Shown here: piece after piece, positions 32,872-41,792 of the stretch
Layout: each line of letters begins with the position of its first letter
Numbering within the stretch: the stretch's first letter is position 1
Origin: Bidens hawaiensis
Lineage: Eukaryota > Streptophyta > Magnoliopsida > Asterales > Asteraceae
Length of the DNA: 64,000 nucleotides
Reading direction: 5' to 3'
Assembly: GCA_021521415.1 (NCBI GenBank)
Contig: JAIQDT010001651.1
Location: forward strand, 372,001-436,000
Translations under genes and position numbers: made by a program
Notes under the pieces: model-generated
Told to the model about the DNA's origin: nothing
Databases searched by the model: none
The model's input: the letters and a program-made list of their open reading frames with translations, nothing else

Positions 32872-35800
32872 TTAAACATCATTGGAAACCCAAGCCTTTA
32901 TGGTCTTGGGTTTTCCATTATCGTCACGAATTAACAGTTCAATCCATTTACCCTCATTAACACTGTTTTCTGGTTTGACATTGTTATCAACAGTGTTGTT
33001 TTTCTTTTGATTCCAACTGTCAGTCTTCTTCTTAGCATGTTTGACATAGCTGGTTGAAGACTGACTTTCACTTGTTGAAGTGGAAACACTTGGGTTTGAG
33101 GGATCAACAACTTTTGTTTTAACATTTTGATGTTGTTGTTGGTTCGGTGATCTGTGTGGTGAGGTTGGCTGAGGTTTCCTAGGAGAAACCGACCGCGGTG
33201 TGTGAGACCGAGTTTGACTTTGAATGTCAACGGTCGGTCGCCTCATAGGAGTTGACTTGACATATCTAGGATCCGGAGTTGATATGTATTGCTTAGGATC
33301 CGTGTACTTGTAGCAGAATCTTGCTATATGGCCAACCTCTCCACATGAGAAACAGTAGTTTCTCCCCCTTTGACGTGGTGGAGAGTAATGACTTTGTTGT
33401 TGTTTGTTACCATAGTACCCCTTGGATTTGACATTTTGGGGTGAGGTTTGTCTGGGAGGGGGTTTTGAAAAATTATGTTTTTCATTAAAGTTACCCTCCT
33501 TGACAAACTGGGTACCATGTTCCACATGCACTTTCTCAGATTTATGATTAAACTTGTTCTTCTGAGAATTACTTGTTGTTGCCTTTGATTTAGATGTGGA
33601 TGGGCCTGACTTAGTTGTGGAACCTAAGTCTGTGGCAACAACATTTGGTTTTGGCTTGGTCTCAGGAGCCGGGTCAATGACTTCTTTACCCTTGGACTTT
33701 GAAATTTGTTTTGTGTCCTCGGGTGTTTTAACATTTGAGTCATCTTCTGGCACAGCTCCTGGTGTGCTCACAAATTGGTTCAGCACTGGGGGTGGGACAT
33801 TGTGATATCCCACACCTCTTTCCTTTTTGCACCGGAACTCGGGGATAATGTGTTCTAGCAAATAAGAGGAATTGGAGTAACTCTTTAACTTGAAAGTCAA
33901 TGATTCAAGATCAGCTTTTGTGTTCTCCATTTCCTTTTTCAAGACATTATTTTTATTGATATGAAAGTTTATAGAGTCTTGTTGATTTAGAACACATATC
34001 TCCAATTCCTTGTTCTGACGCTTAAGGCTATCAACTTTTTCTTTAAAAGCAGACTCTTTCTGCTTCCAAGCCTTGTTTTGAGCAAGAGCGTCAGTCAGTT
34101 CAATTAAAGATCTTGAGGCTGCTTGTTTATAAGCCTCGAGATCTTCAATTCTCTCTTTCAGAGAATGAATTTCTGGTTCAGACATTTCACATTTTAAACA
34201 TTTGGTATTTTCTGGTTTGGGAGTAGTAGGGTTAGAACTTACCTTGGCATCATTTGACGTCTCTGCCATGAACGCAAAGTAAAGATTCCCTGCTCTTTCC
34301 AGAAAAGATGCAGAAGTTGCTTTTGACAGTACTTCGTTGACTTCTTCAATAGTAGCAGCTTCTGCAGGAATTGTTGAACTTGGAGATGATTGAGGAACAT
34401 TTGACTCTTTTGCTTGATCCTCCTTAATCTCCACTGATGACACTTCAGCTTCATGCTCTCCTTCATTTATTTCAGTAGCTGGCTCCTCGACAATGTATTC
34501 TTCATCAGTTGAGGAATCGTCAGACCCAGATTCTGAGTCTTGATCCACAATGGTGATGTCAGCCATGTTAATGCTGAAGTTCCAGGACTCGCCTTCATCA
34601 CCTTGAACAGCAAGAGCAGTTTCATTGTTGATGTTGGCGTTGTTTGCTGCTGTTTGATTCTGAGGGACCAGTTGTCTCTCATTGTTGATATTTGCAGCGG
34701 CTGCAGCAGGAGTAGATGAAGTTGAAGTAGTTCGGAAGGGATATTGGTGACCTTCCCTCTTTGGTTTAGAGCACTCCTTGGCAAACTGACCAAGTTCGCC
34801 ACAGTTGTAGCATTTAACTTTTTTTTTATCAAAACCAAACTTGGATTTATTATTGATTGAAAGGGCTTGGCCTGTTTTCTTAGCCCACTTTCTAGCCCTA
34901 CGGAACGCGCTGCCAAGTGCCCACATGATGTCGATGCGTTCCATATCGTCTTCATCTAGCTGTTGATAGTCATCGCTGTCCAGATGACTGTTGCCAAGTT
35001 TACCAGCCACCATTAAGCTGTATGATTCAATTATTGTGCCTAACGTTGCCATATGTTCTTTGGCAACTTCCACCGTTACCTTTCCCAAGCCTTCAGTGTT
35101 TAACGTTGCCTTTTCAGTTGACTTGGGTCCGGAGTTAGAACTTGAATTTCTGGAATTTGATGTTGGTGGTGCAGAAGATCTCGTTTCGGTCCCCTTAGAT
35201 TGATTTGACATTGAGGAGACAAACGCAGTCTTCATTGGAGCATGGTCATTTGAATCTGACATTGGTGATTTTGACATGTACAGCGACTTGTCAGATGTTG
35301 CTCTGGGTTTCCTGGAGGATGCTCTTAATTCAGCGTCTTCCTGTCTGATTTCTTTTATAAAGTCAGAAAGAAGAATCGTCTCCAATTGATGACTTCTTCT
35401 CATCACAGTCAGTAAGGTGTTCCAGCTTGTTGGGAGTCCTTGAGCGAGACATCTAACCTTTTCAGTCCCTGTTGTTTTGACATTATAAGACTTTAGCTCT
35501 GACATAAGATGATAGAATCTTGACAGCAACGATTCAATGTCTTCGCCGGATTCTGGACCAAACAAATCAAATTCACGCTTTAGCTCCCGTGCGTGAATTT
35601 CTTTAAGTGACTCAGATCCTTCGCATCGTTCTACCAGTGCGTTCCAAAGAGTTGACGCTGTTGTGAACTGGTTAAATTGATGGAAGAGATCGCTGAAGAG
35701 AGCTTGAGACAGTAAAGAGAAGGCTTTCTTCTCAGCATCAAAGGCTATCTTTTGTTCTTCTGACAGCCTAAAGTAGCTCAGGCTTTCACCATCATCGTTT

Positions 35801-35997
35801 GTAGGATGCACCCACGTTGTCTGAACCGCTTCCCATAGTCCAGGATTCACACCTGTGATATGAATCCGGAATCTTGTCTTCCAGGTAGTAAACTCATTGA
35901 GTGCCATCAACTTTGGAGGCTTGTTAAAGCTTCCAGATTCTGAATCACTCTCAAGGATCGATTGGATCCTTTTGTTTGTACTTGAACTGGCAGACAT
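32872..35997 (-). CDS. Ty1/copia gag, element B, intact reading frame
   Basis: 1,041 codons from ATG 35997 (MSASSSTNK). In order: capsid-like UBN2/gag domain (about residues 25-240), Ser/Thr linker, first knuckle CYNCGELGQFAKEC (about residue 398), Gln/Asn and acidic stretches, a coiled coil (about residues 615-725), the GVGYHNVPPPV motif, a basic Ser/Pro/Lys-rich region, and a second knuckle CFSCGEVGHIARFC (about residue 880). The protein forms the particle and binds RNA. The first knuckle has Gln where His is the zinc ligand (CX2CX4HX4C); A has His there. The stop at 32872-32874 is followed by a pyrimidine-rich run ending TGTGCAG, after which pol begins in another frame. Confidence 0.93.
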   Translation of the reverse strand: MSASSSTNKRIQSILESDSESGSFNKPPKLMALNEFTTWKTRFRIHITGVNPGLWEAVQTTWVHPTNDDGESLSYFRLSEEQKIAFDAEKKAFSLLSQALFSDLFHQFNQFTTASTLWNALVERCEGSESLKEIHARELKREFDLFGPESGEDIESLLSRFYHLMSELKSYNVKTTGTEKVRCLAQGLPTSWNTLLTVMRRSHQLETILLSDFIKEIRQEDAELRASSRKPRATSDKSLYMSKSPMSDSNDHAPMKTAFVSSMSNQSKGTETRSSAPPTSNSRNSSSNSGPKSTEKATLNTEGLGKVTVEVAKEHMATLGTIIESYSLMVAGKLGNSHLDSDDYQQLDEDDMERIDIMWALGSAFRRARKWAKKTGQALSINNKSKFGFDKKKVKCYNCGELGQFAKECSKPKREGHQYPFRTTSTSSTPAAAAANINNERQLVPQNQTAANNANINNETALAVQGDEGESWNFSINMADITIVDQDSESGSDDSSTDEEYIVEEPATEINEGEHEAEVSSVEIKEDQAKESNVPQSSPSSTIPAEAATIEEVNEVLSKATSASFLERAGNLYFAFMAETSNDAKVSSNPTTPKPENTKCLKCEMSEPEIHSLKERIEDLEAYKQAASRSLIELTDALAQNKAWKQKESAFKEKVDSLKRQNKELEICVLNQQDSINFHINKNNVLKKEMENTKADLESLTFKLKSYSNSSYLLEHIIPEFRCKKERGVGYHNVPPPVLNQFVSTPGAVPEDDSNVKTPEDTKQISKSKGKEVIDPAPETKPKPNVVATDLGSTTKSGPSTSKSKATTSNSQKNKFNHKSEKVHVEHGTQFVKEGNFNEKHNFSKPPPRQTSPQNVKSKGYYGNKQQQSHYSPPRQRGRNYCFSCGEVGHIARFCYKYTDPKQYISTPDPRYVKSTPMRRPTVDIQSQTRSHTPRSVSPRKPQPTSPHRSPNQQQHQNVKTKVVDPSNPSVSTSTSESQSSTSYVKHAKKKTDSWNQKKNNTVDNNVKPENSVNEGKWIELLIRDDNGKPKTIKAWVSNDV

Positions 35998-37018
35998 GTT
36001 TGCTTCTTTGTTTTACACTTTGATCTGTAAACACTTAACAAATAACGTTAGTAACAAAAGTGTCAGTCAATTCTAGTGAAAAAGTTCACTTGAAAAGACT
36101 AAAAAATAATTGAAAATTTGCTAAGTATTGAGAAATCAGCCTTTTAATCGAATGTGTTCTGATTCGATCGAATGTGTTCTTTATTCGATCGAATGTGTCC
36201 TGATTCAATCGAATGTCTGACTGATTCACTGTTCTGGTCTTCTGAAGCTTATCCGATCGAATATGATCTTGTTCGAGCGAATGATGTGACAGGTTCGATC
36301 GAATGAGTGTCCGGTTCGATCGAAAGGGTTCTGGCAGTCGAATAAGAAAGAGATTGAATGGGTGGATCGAATATGAGACTTGTTCGATCGACTGGATGCA
36401 GGTTCGATCGAAAGGATGCATTTTATTCGATCGAATGGACTTGGCGCAAATCACGGCGGGAAAAAACTAATTCGGTCAAAATTCAAACTGGTTCGATCGA
36501 ATAGAAGGCTTATTCGATCGAATGAGTTCCAAAAATACGACTTGTTCGATCGGGATTTTCGGAATTTCCAAACTTAGAAGATTTGACCAGATTTTCGGTT
36601 TTAAAATCACTAACACGAATCCTAATTGATTTAGAAGCAAAATAGGACTCTTTTAAGTGTTTTAACACTTAAACAAACAAGCAAACACATAAATATGGAT
36701 CAAACATTTAAAAAACGAAGAACACTTTGAATGTTCTTGATAAAACCCAAAATTTTAAGAACAAAAATTTGATGATTTAGACGTGTAAACCGAACACAAA
36801 TGATTAGAATTGATTGAAAATCAATAAACCAACAATTTTAACATCAAATTTTAAGATCAAAAACCAAAATATATGACTTTTTATGAGTTTTTGATAAGAA
36901 CACTAAGAACACCAAGAACAAAAACACTTGTTTTCGAAAATTTTTCAAGCAAAATATATGTTTTTGACAAGAAAAACACGAATATCACCACGAATCTTTC
37001 GTGAATCAAGAACCTTAA
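35998..37018 (-). other. Untranslated leader of element B with TTCGATCGAA word array
   Basis: About 1 kb between primer site and gag ATG with no credible ORF. Positions 36135-36560 hold eight exact TTCGATCGAA 10-mers and many near matches, mostly followed by TG or AG. The rest is AT-rich. Confidence 0.8.
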
Positions 37019-37030
37019 GCTCTGATACCA
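37019..37030 (-). other. Primer binding site of element B (initiator Met tRNA)
   Basis: TGGTATCAGAGC on the minus strand, 3 nt from the end of the 5' LTR; same tRNA class as in A and D. Confidence 0.95.
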
Positions 37031-37033
37031 CTT

Positions 37034-37493
37034 TGTAGGACCGATTCGGGACTCGGTTTCCCAACGATTCACGGGGCAACGTGTTAGAGTGCGGAATCCT
37101 CTAACACGGCGATTCGGTGGTGATCAACGGGCACGTAGGTACGATTCCTAAAGGGGTTTGACGCCTAGGATTGGAGGAAACGACCAAGAATATGAAGAAC
37201 GCTTGAGAGAGTTTCTGGAGGCTGCTGGTTCTGTGTTTTACGTGAGTGTGTGTTCTGTTCCAAAACCTGTGTGAAATTTCCTAAGTAACGTTTATATATC
37301 GAAAACTGGTTCGATCGAATGAGTTACCCATTCGATCGAATGAGATCTGGTTCGATCGAATCAGTGACTGATTCGATCGAATCAGCTTCGTTTGACATTT
37401 TCAGTACGTTAACTTGGTTTCACGATCGTTGGTTTCTTGTTGAACCAACCTGATAGAACTGGGGACATACATGTGACATTTCATGTCCTAACA
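37034..37493 (-). repeat. 5' LTR of element B
   Basis: 460 bp, same length as the 3' LTR, with four transitions between them. It carries the same four TTCGATCGAA palindromes and a TATATAAA box at 37291-37298. The primer site follows 3 nt beyond its end on the minus strand. Confidence 0.97.
37291..37298 (-). promoter_or_regulatory. LTR TATA box of element B
   Basis: TATATAAA on the minus strand, directly after the four TTCGATCGAA palindromes. This is the expected promoter of the genomic RNA. The same box in the 3' LTR is at 22967-22974. Confidence 0.65.
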
Positions 37494-37498
37494 CTTTC

Positions 37499-37688
37499 CA
37501 GATTCTCTCTCAATCTTCATCCTAACATTATACAAATACTATTATATACATACTGATAATATATACGCATACAACACTGAATCGAAGTTAATTATGAGCT
37601 AGATCTATAGTTAATGTATCAATCGGTTTAACACATATCCGAGATCTGTTGATTGTTATTAGATTGATAATTTGTTCGGGTTCCAACA
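37499..37688 (+). repeat. 3' LTR of element A, second part
   Basis: Continues from CAGATTCTCTCTC, matching 5238-5416 of the 5' LTR, and ends TTCGGGTTCCAACA directly before TSD aggga. It contains about 13 bp (CATATCCGAGATC) absent from the 5' LTR. Confidence 0.95.
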
Positions 37689-40597
37689 AGGGAAAGCAGC
37701 ACAAGTCTTCTCATAAGACTAAACACATCAACTCAATTGATAAAGCACTTGAGAGTCTCCACATGGATCTCTTTGGTACTGTGAGTGTACCAAGTATTGG
37801 AAAGAAAAGATATTGTCTTGTGATCATTGATGTCTATTCAAGATATACTTGGGTTTATTTCCTAAGTACCAAGGATGAGGCTGCTGAATATATTATGAAC
37901 TATGTCAACAGAATTGAAAACAAACTGAATAAAAGGGTTAAAGTGTTAAGAAGTGACAATGGAACTGAATTCAAGAATGGAGTAATTGAAGAATTCTGCA
38001 ACAACAAAGGAATACTTCAACAATTTTCAGCTCCAAGAACTCCTGAACAAAATGGTGTTTCTGAAAGAAGAAATAGAACACTCATTGAACAGCAAGAACG
38101 ATGCTTGCTGATGCTAATCTACCTGTCACATTTTGGGCAGAAGCCATTAAAACAGTATGTTATGTTCAGAACAGGGTTTTAATAAACAAAAGTCACAACA
38201 AAACTTCATATGAAATATTCAACTAAAGAAAACCCTATATCAAGTTTTTCAAAGCTTTTGGATGCAAATCTTCACTGCTAAACACAAAAGATTACTTGAA
38301 CAAGTTACAATCCAAATCCTTAGATTGTTTCTTTGTAGGCTATTCTACACATTCCAAAGCCTACATAGTGTATGTGAAAGATTATTTGCTTGTGATTGAA
38401 TCCTGAGATGTAGTTTCAATGAAAACCAATTCAACACAGTTGATGGTGCATCATGGTTGTTTGATTTGGAAAAATTGATCAAGTCCTGCAAGATCTACTC
38501 TGAAGACTATGATGAAACCTTTTACAAAACCAGTGCAATTGATGATTCAAGCAAGAAAGAACTGGATTTGGAGAAGTTGTGGAAGAAGATTGCAAGCAAA
38601 GAAAAGGAATATTCATTCATTAAGGTTTCCTCAACAGAAAATGAAGAGAATATTCAAGGAAACAATCAAGAACAAGATCAAGGACATGAAGTGCAAGACA
38701 ATCAAAATACGCAACCTGATCAAGTTCAAAATGAGGGAAACACAAGCAATCAAGCCACTGAAGAAGAAACCAATACAGATTCAAGATTTCAAGATTTATT
38801 TGAAAGAATAGATTTGGGAAATAGAGGTGCAAGTACTTCAAGACAGAATAATGAGGAAGCACCTAAAGCTGAGATGGAAACATCTGATTTGATCATTGAA
38901 GATACTGAACTCAATGAATCAAATCTTGACACAACTGTGTCTATAGATATGATAATTCAAACTCCTTTTGTTGAAAAGAAATCATTGGAAATTGAATGAA
39001 AGGGTCACAAGAAGTCACTCTGAAACTGCAAACATGTGTTTATATTCATGCTTTCTGTCCCAAACAGAACCAAAGAATATTGTTCAAGCTCTAAGGGACA
39101 ACAGCTGGGTACAAGCAATAAAGGAAGAGTTGACTCAATTCAGAGACTTACAAGTTTGGGAACTTGTGGACAGACCAAGAAATAGACATGCCATTGGCAC
39201 AAAATGGGTGTTCAGAAACAAAAGGGATGAGAGGGGGATTGTAATCAAGAACAAGGAAAGACTTGTAGCATTAGGATTCCTTCAAGAAGAAGGAATTGAC
39301 TTTGAGGAAGTCTTTGCACCTGTTGCAAGACTTGAGGCTATCAGGATTTTCCTTGCATATGCTGCCTCAAAGAAAATTAAGATGTTCCAATTGGATGTTA
39401 AATCTGCCTTTCTCAATGGCAAAATAGAAGAGGAGGTTTATGTTGCTCAATCTCCAGGCTTTGAGGATCCAGTGTATCCTAACAGGGTGTATAAGTTAAA
39501 TAAAGCCCTATATGGATTGCATCAGGCTCCTAGAGCATGGTATGATGAGCTGTCAAATCATCTTCATGAAAATGGTTTTCAAAGTGGAGCCATTGACAAG
39601 ACACTCTTCTACAAAATAAAGGGATCAGATTTGCTGCTATTGCAAGTCTATGTGGATGACATTATTTTTGGGTCAACCAATGAAAGAATGTGTATAGAGT
39701 TTGAGGAGGTAATGAAGTCCAAGTATAGCATGAGCTCAATGGGAGAGATGACATTCTTCCTAGGCTTACAAGTTCAGCAAAAGACTGATGGGATTTTCAT
39801 TTACCAATCTAAATATGTTCAGGACATACTTGACAAGTTCAAGTGTAATGATTTGAAGACTGCTTCAACTCCTATGGATTCAAAAGAAAAGATAATAGCT
39901 GATGAAAAGGGGGAGCCAGTGGATGAACATGAATACAGAGCCAAAATTGGATCTCTGATGTATCTAACTGCTTCAAGGCCATATATCATGTTTTCAGTTT
40001 GTGTTTGTGCAAGATTTCAGTCAAGCCCCAAAGTCTCCCACATGAATGTTGTTAAAAGAATTTTTAGATATTTGAAGGGAAGACCTGACTTGGGGATTTG
40101 GTATCCAAAGAACCAGTCATTTGATCTGATAGCCTACACAGACAGTGATTATGATGGGTGCAATGTATGCAAGAAGTCAACTTCAGGGGGATGTCAATTT
40201 CTGGGTGACAAATTGGTGTCATGGCAATGCAAGAAGCAGAAAACTGTCTCAATCTCAACTGCATAAGCTGAATACATTGCTGCATCTGCCTGCTGTGCAC
40301 AAGTCCTCTAGATCTAAAATTAGATGTTGGACTACGGTTTGAATTTTCTTAAAACCCTTTTACATTGATAACACTGCTGCATCTTTTATTGCTAAGAATC
40401 TTGTGCAACATTCCAAAACCAAGCATATTGAAATCAGACATCACTTCATAAGAGATTGTAGTGAAAAAGGTTTAATTGAAGTAACAAGAGTTGATACAAG
40501 TAAGAATTTGGCCGACATATTCACAAAACCACTTGATAGGACCAGGTTCAACTTTCTTCTGAAAGCCCTGGGAATGATCAACTCTGATGAAGTCTGA
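37689..40597 (+). pseudogene. Ty1/copia pol part 2 (integrase, RT, RNase H), element H, broken
   Basis: Continues the frame cut at 4916. Integrase core reads HMDLFGTVSVPSIG, LRSDNGTEF and PEQNGVSERRNRT, followed by a frame change near 38085. Stops and frame changes spread over 38150-38460, then a Gln/Glu/Asn-rich acidic linker (38460-38990). RT starts about 39030 with motif [11 protein letters not shown] and [10 protein letters not shown] (about 39650-39680), both catalytic motifs intact. RNase H has YTDSDYDG, and a TAA at 40264-40266 replaces Glu in the STAEAEY motif. Further lesions lie at 40300-40400, and the C-terminus is recognisable to TGA 40595-40597. Clearly non-functional, and the oldest copia copy in the nest. 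Confidence 0.92.
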
Positions 40598-41422
40598 TTC
40601 CTGAGGTGTGCTTGTCTGTGCAAACTGATTATCTTGTTAAAAGTCATGATGAATGTTGCTTCTGATTATGATTGAATATGATAGTTGTCATATTAACTGA
40701 TATATGCTTTATTTGACTATTTGTGCAATTTACGGTGTCCTAGATACTTATGCATGTGTTCCGGGTACACTTTGAATTTTTAGGTACACTCTTCTTTCTG
40801 AGTATACTGGATGACTTTTGTTAAATATGGTTGAAATTACAAGTGTCTCCAGGTAAACCTTTGTTTCCGGGCACACTATAGATTTCGGGTACACTTGAGT
40901 TTCTCAAATGTTCCCCTAGTCTACTTGGTAATTTCAAATACACTTTCCGAGCACACTTTGTGCTTTGAAAGTTTGTCAAATATACTTTGTTTCAAAGTAT
41001 ACTTAACTAATTATTGTGAAATCTACTTTTACAGGTAGGGTTAGTGATTAAATGAATTTCCATTAAAGGTATCATAGTTAGATAAATACTTATATGGGCA
41101 TCTTAGTTGATTCCTAACAAGATTACTTATTTGATGTTTTATACTTGATTATTTTAAACTTGTGATTTGGTTCTTAAGTAATCTTGTATATCGGGTAAGT
41201 TTCCTTCACTATTCTTCTTTAATTAATATTAAGATATTATCGGGTAAGCTTCGCGTAAGTATAATATACCGAGTAGACTTTGCAAAAGTAAAACCGAGCA
41301 AGGTTTGCGAATTTGAAGTTGGATATTTCTCAAATGAAAAATGTTAAAGTAGATAAGGTTATTGTATGACTGCTATTAATTCACTACAAGACAAAATGCA
41401 TTTAAAACCCACTTTCAAAAGG
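40598..41422 (+). other. Non-coding region of H between pol and internal promoter, with CCGRGYA words
   Basis: No coding potential. Repeated words of the type CCGGGTACACTTTG, CCGAGCACACTTTG, CGGGTAAGTTTCC and CCGAGCAAGGTTTGCG run from about 40755 to 41310. The same kind of words fills the H 3' LTR upstream of its TATA box. Confidence 0.65.
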
Positions 41423-41430
41423 TATATAAG
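41423..41430 (+). promoter_or_regulatory. Internal TATA box of element H
   Basis: TATATAAG downstream of the CCGRGYA word cluster. About 30 bp on begins a CT-rich leader, then a donor at 41566. Same order as in A and B. Confidence 0.6.
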
Positions 41431-41565
41431 AGGAAGTGAGAGACGTTTTACACATTATTTTTCCCTATCTCTCCTTCCACTGATTGAACTAAGAAACCCT
41501 AACCGACTTATCAAATTCAATCAAATTCCAAACCCTAACTTTACCAGCCCACTAATTCTGACTCG

Positions 41566-41790
41566 GTAAGCATTAATAATTTGTTTTCCGACCACGATTA
41601 GTTGATTATGAGCTTTAATTATGTACTTGTCTGCTAATACTTTGTTTTGTGTGTAGGTTATTAATTTGTCGAAAATCAGGTTTATAATGATATTTCTCTC
41701 TTTCTTCTTCAAATTTATAACCTGAAATTGGTTAAAGTAATGAACTTTAGCGCTACTTTCACTTTGAATATGTTTGTTTGTGTGTTTCAG
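41566..41790 (+). other. Predicted 225-bp 5'-leader intron of the H post-pol gene
   Basis: Donor GACTCG|GTAAGC and acceptor TTTGTGTGTTTCAG|AT directly before ATG 41793. The implied non-coding exon is about 110 nt. Both sites fit the plant consensus well. Confidence 0.65.
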
Positions 41791-41792
41791 AT

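Larger units (their letters stand above)
22710..37493 (-). mobile_element. Sirevirus-like Ty1/copia retrotransposon B, young and nearly intact
   Basis: 14,784 bp on the minus strand: 5' LTR 37034-37493, primer site 37019-37030, leader, gag 35997-32872, pol 32882-29439, non-coding stretch with a nested tandem repeat, internal promoter, post-pol gene 26609-23561, polypurine tract 23170-23180, 3' LTR 22710-23169. Both LTRs are 460 bp and differ at four positions by eye, all transitions, so the insertion is recent. gag and pol are uninterrupted. Visible flaws are a TGA in the post-pol gene and a His-to-Gln change in the first gag knuckle. It sits in the A 3' LTR with TSD ctttc, making a three-level nest (B in A in H). 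Confidence 0.96.
4917..37688 (+). mobile_element. Sirevirus-like Ty1/copia retrotransposon A, with nested insertions
   Basis: Complete in outline: 5' LTR 4917-5416, primer site 5419-5431, leader, gag 6435-9688, pol 9711-13075, a long post-pol region with a further gene 19298-22340, polypurine tract, and 3' LTR starting 22374. The 3' LTR is split by element B (22710-37493) and finishes at 37688. A gypsy-type solo LTR (14508-17546) sits in the post-pol region. Without these two insertions A is about 15 kb. It is flanked by aggga duplications in H pol. gag, pol and the post-pol gene all carry stops or frameshifts, and RT has lost a catalytic Asp, so A cannot move by itself. Confidence 0.93.

Noticed and set aside
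37019..37030. tRNA-like sequence at primer sites
   Set aside because: Only the 12-13 nt complementary to the tRNA 3' end is present. There is no cloverleaf, so these are primer binding sites and not tRNA genes.
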